Part shown: positions 60,426-64,000 of the stretch, in pieces | How positions within the stretch are numbered: position 1 is the stretch's first letter | Layout: the number at the start of each line of letters is the position of its first letter | Assembly (NCBI RefSeq): GCF_003597395.2 | Contig: NC_133771.1 | Coordinates: forward strand, 62,721,446 to 62,785,445 | Direction: 5' to 3' | Length of the DNA stretch: 64,000 nt | Origin: Chelonoidis abingdonii | Lineage: Eukaryota > Chordata > Testudines > Testudinidae | Made by a program: the position numbers and the translations under genes | The notes under the pieces: generated by a model | Database searches by the model: none | Told to the model about the DNA's origin: nothing | Seen by the model: only the letters and a program-made list of their open reading frames with translations

Positions 60426-62816
60426 AATCTAAACTATGCCACGATTTCAAGGAATGGCTGCTCACTGGCCTCTGACTAATGTGGTGTTAGAGAAAACTGC
60501 TGGGCTGTGTGGTGTGTGTTTTGTGATCTTCAGTAATGAGTGCGCTCTTCTCGTGAACAACATTTGATATCCAATCAGGTAACTGACTTTCAAGAGAGAT
60601 TCCAGTGTATGTCAGCCCTAGGGATTTTCAATTCTTGCCATCTCTGCTATTAGACGAGAGAAACTTGTCACTCTCCTACTAAAACAGGCTGCAAGTTCTA
60701 CAGCTTTCAATACAAAACTGCATCCTAACTTTAAATCAGTTGCAGGGTTCAGCTGAGGCAGCTTGTCAACTAAATCAGTAAATGCCAAAAGTGAGATACG
60801 TGTAAGATGCAAATAAGATGGGGGCCTACAATTGCCTTTCTTGTTGACCAGGAAAGATCTTGAATAGGCTTGAATGTATTCCATGAAGAGACTCTGTGAT
60901 TTCACAAGTCCTCATCTTGATTCTCATGAACACTCCCTCTCAAGGCTGAATCACCTTCAAGTATTATTATAGCTTGCACTGAAGCAGAAATGAGTGATCT
61001 GAATAAGAGAGTGTTACTTGTTCTGTTGGCTTTTGACCATTAAGCTTATTTTTCCTTTTTTTATATTATATATTATACATTCCAATACATGGAACCATCA
61101 AAGGCTAAATTCTGACACGTTTCACTGTTGTGTTGGTGGAGAGAAGGGTTCAGTGATACTCTTCCTTTTCCAATCTCCAGTGCACTGGGGCATGACACAC
61201 TTCTAGTGTTCTCTTTGAATGCTAGAAAGGAGGCTTGCTCTGATGCCCCAGAACCATTAATGTTTGCGATAATGCCCAGCCCCACCCCACTGTGTCTTTG
61301 TTGCAGTCAGGAACAGCTGCTACAGGAGTTGCATGATCCTCTTGCTGGATCTGAAGGAAATTATGCTTCATGGCACATTCCCCTCAACCTCCCTGTGTCA
61401 TCCTGCCTTGTGCTAGTTGATTTAGCTGCTATTAAAGTTCTGTGTCTACTGTACCTTTGGTAATCTTTTCTGACACTTATTATGTGTTTAAATTATGCAA
61501 ATGTGTATCACTGATGTCACTTTTTGAATGTGTAGGAAGCACATTGAGCCAATACCATAAACAAACCTTGGAAACTGCTGAGCAATTTGTGACCAAATCT
61601 GTGTGTGTTTGAGAGATCCACATACAAACAACATAGACATGGCTTACAAATTCACTTCTGTAGTGTTAATTTGTCTTAGAGGGCAAGTCTGGATCTGAAA
61701 GAAATTTGACAGTTTTTGATTCAGTTAGGCAGCTAGACACTGCTCATGCCTTTTTATGTGGCCACACACAGCACAAGGGGAGCAGAAGCAGGGGCCAGTG
61801 GGGGGAAAGTGGTAAAACACCTAAATGCAGTGCATTCCAGAACCCAGCCCATGCACTACAGAGAGCCTGCGTGCTACTCGTGAGATGCTCCTACCACAGG
61901 GAATATCACCACAAATGGGGACAAAGAGTGACTCCACTCTTCCCACATGCTGTGTGACACAGCTGGCCAGCCACATGAGGAAGGAGACAGAGGGAAAATG
62001 TTACACCCTTTCAGAAGTGTCACAGATTACTGTCCGAGACAACCCCAGTGCAATGGGGCAGCTCTGGGAGAAAGGGGAGGTGTTTGTGACACCTTTAAAA
62101 AGGATATCTATGCTTCCCCTAGTGAGGTGTAGTGATCCTTATTACAGGCTGTGCCTAACATGCACAATTAAGCCCTTGTTCTTTTTTTCCCCAATCCAGC
62201 TGGATTACATATAGCAGTGTGTCCATTAAAGACAGTCAGGTTGTATGTTCAGGATCTGACTCTTTTTTCTCACACCAGCAGGATGGAAAGGAGAATCAAG
62301 CCCACAAAGTATCAAATGTTTGAATGTAAGGGGTAAACTAAGAAGAAAAAATAGTTTAAATAATGTTATGATAATCTAAACTGAAATTCTCTGCCTCCGT
62401 ATTCACCTCTAGGCATTAGCGGGGTGTAAGATCATCAATACGATGAGTGAACCATTACTCCTATTGCTACTGACATCTGTTGTAAGCTTTGGGACAAATT
62501 ACTCACTGGTGTTAACTCTGTTATGTCATTGAAGCCAGTAGAGTCATACTGGGAATGAGCTTGACCCTTCAGCTTAACCAGGGAGCAGCCTAGTCCTTTA
62601 TTTTTAAGTGAGATATTGTAAAATGTTCAGCTACCAGCAACAGTTCGTATAGGAAAGTATAAGTATTATGGTTCCAATTCAGCCAGGTATTCAAGAACAT
62701 GGTTATTAGCACATAAGTAGTCTGACGGAAGTCAAGCTCTTCACATGTTTAGAGCTTAGGGTGTCCTGAGGTACATTGCTGAATCAGGGCCTGTATGAGT
62801 GATGCTTATGCTAGTC
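60426..62816. other. Intergenic sequence, nothing recognised
   Basis: About 2.4 kb. The overlapping + frames at 61128-62214 and the minus frame at 60618-60905 share no recognisable domain and have no splice or promoter context. Confidence 0.5.
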
Positions 62817-62898
62817 TGACAAAGTGGGTATTCACCCAAAAAAGCTTATGCTCCAATACATCCGTTAGTCTTTAAGGTGCCACAGGACTCATTGTTGC
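62817..62898 (+). mobile_element. Penelope-like element tail copy
   Basis: GACAAAGTGGGTATTCACCC, AAAAAAGCTTATGCTCCAAT, TCCGTTAGTCTTTAAGGTGC and CACAGGACTC are the tail unit seen at 26923-27048, truncated at both ends. Confidence 0.75.
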
Positions 62899-64000
62899 TT
62901 ATGCCAATGTTACACAGCTAGAATTGAATGGGCTTTATGGAATCTTTAGACACTGACTGCCTTGCAGGTAATCTTAACCTCTTTAGGCTGTGATAGTAGC
63001 TACCAATTTAAGATGCTACACATCAACTGCTCCAGTGTCACCCATGAAATGTAAGCTCTGTTGCATGGGCCACTGTGAAACCTGCAGGGGACATTACCCC
63101 TAACCCACACCTAGGGCTGATTGGATGAGTCTGATCATACTTTTTAATATTAAAGACTTTAAATGTTTACAGTGTCTGCTTCATTGAATTCTCCATACCA
63201 TTACACCAGTTTTCTGTTAGTGTGATTCCACTGAAGTCAAGGAGTATACTTGTGTATCACAATGGAAAATCTGACTCTTAGGAGCTGTTTTGACTCATTA
63301 CATTCTAAAGCCTAGTATCTAAAATCTAATCTGAATGGCCACCAACTATGCATTCCTTTTGGCATATCTAGGATTCAACTCTGTGGATGCCTGAAAGCAA
63401 CAGGCAATTATGTGGGTGGTACTTTACTTTCACTGAGCCAACTCTAGCTCTTATTTACACTTGTATAAGTAAACTACTTCAATGACGTTGCTGTGGATTT
63501 TTTTCAGAACAAAGCATTCCCAGGAGCACAATGTATACGAAGATAAAATACAATCAAAATCTAATGTACAATTGACATAATTAACTATTGACTGCTAACC
63601 ACCCTAGAGCGGTCTCACCATTTAAGCCCATTGCTCTACTAGGTTTGAGTGTCAGAGAAATCAACCTGCAGTAACTTGACTCAAGTGCCATTCTTCTCAC
63701 CTAACACATGCGTTCTTCATGTATCCAAGGAATATATTCACCCTTTTCTGGTTCACCAGCTATGCTCTTCACTGTCACTTACAAATGGATTACTTCCCCT
63801 ACCTCCCCACAATCACATAATCCTGTCCATCTGCTCTTCTCTACCATGACTGTTATCTCTTGCTTGACAAAATAAAACCCAAGTGCTTGTTAAGAGCCTT
63901 AGTTTCTAAACAGCTACTGTAGAGTGATGTTTTCTACCCATAGCCATTACTATAATTATGTACTTGTGCTCATGTCCCTGTTGATATGAGGTGCTCATGT
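62899..64000. other. Intergenic sequence to the window end, nothing recognised
   Basis: No gene, RNA gene or element end recognised. A TGAAGTCAAGG-like motif lies near 63233. Confidence 0.5.

Noticed and set aside
61128..62214. Overlapping plus-strand frames that could suggest a multi-exon gene
   Set aside because: No conserved motif, and the frames overlap each other out of register. No credible donor or acceptor pairs join them.

Overview
The window is vertebrate nuclear DNA, most likely from a turtle (Testudines). It has one protein-coding exon at the extreme left end, followed by about 62 kb with no recognisable cellular gene. The reptile call rests on the repeats: 5'-truncated CR1 LINEs of several subfamilies on both strands, a Penelope-like element with short tail copies, a solo-LTR family beginning TGTCATAAACAGATAG (or its mutated form), Harbinger-type MITEs with GTCTACACT ends, nested hAT elements and Tigger/pogo-like elements. 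These assignments come from remembered consensus features and visible termini; no database was searched. Two single unresolved bases (2765 and 23489) show this is an assembled draft.

Layout. 1-151 is the end of an intron. 152-1350 is the terminal coding exon of a GLTSCR1-family gene (BICRAL favoured over its paralogue BICRA), ending in a stop at 1348-1350. 1351 to about 2455 is the probable 3' UTR. 3444-4275 is a hAT element with a second hAT inside it. 5458-7277 holds two minus-strand LTR-like repeats. 7655-10235 is a 2.6-kb decayed CR1 with endonuclease and reverse-transcriptase remnants. 10.3-17 kb is mostly unrecognised sequence. 17859-18886 is a 1-kb Harbinger-like element inside an older LTR-like repeat. 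23360-24234 is a solo LTR with a clean 5-bp target duplication. 24631-25535 is a Tigger/pogo-like element. 26.8-29.5 kb is a cluster of Penelope-like material, including a degenerate 3' half of the element interrupted by another solo LTR. 30-43 kb is repeat-poor apart from a CR1 scrap, a MIR-like SINE and an LTR-like block near 38-39 kb. 43.3-48.3 kb is dense with LTR-like and CR1 repeats plus a MITE. 50133-51195 is a solo LTR between two 103-bp direct repeats. 52201-52403 is a short Tigger-like MITE. 56.5-60.4 kb has three minus-strand CR1 pieces and a 100-bp spaced direct duplication. The last 3.5 kb has one Penelope tail and otherwise nothing I recognise.

The only host gene encodes a subunit of the non-canonical BAF (GBAF/ncBAF) chromatin-remodelling complex. 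The rest is a layered record of transposition: hAT into hAT, LTR into Penelope, Penelope tail into LTR, Harbinger into LTR-like sequence (twice). The most unusual item is the solo LTR at 50236-51092. It is abutted exactly on both sides by a 103-bp duplication at 101/103 identity, whereas a relative in the same window has a 5-bp target duplication.
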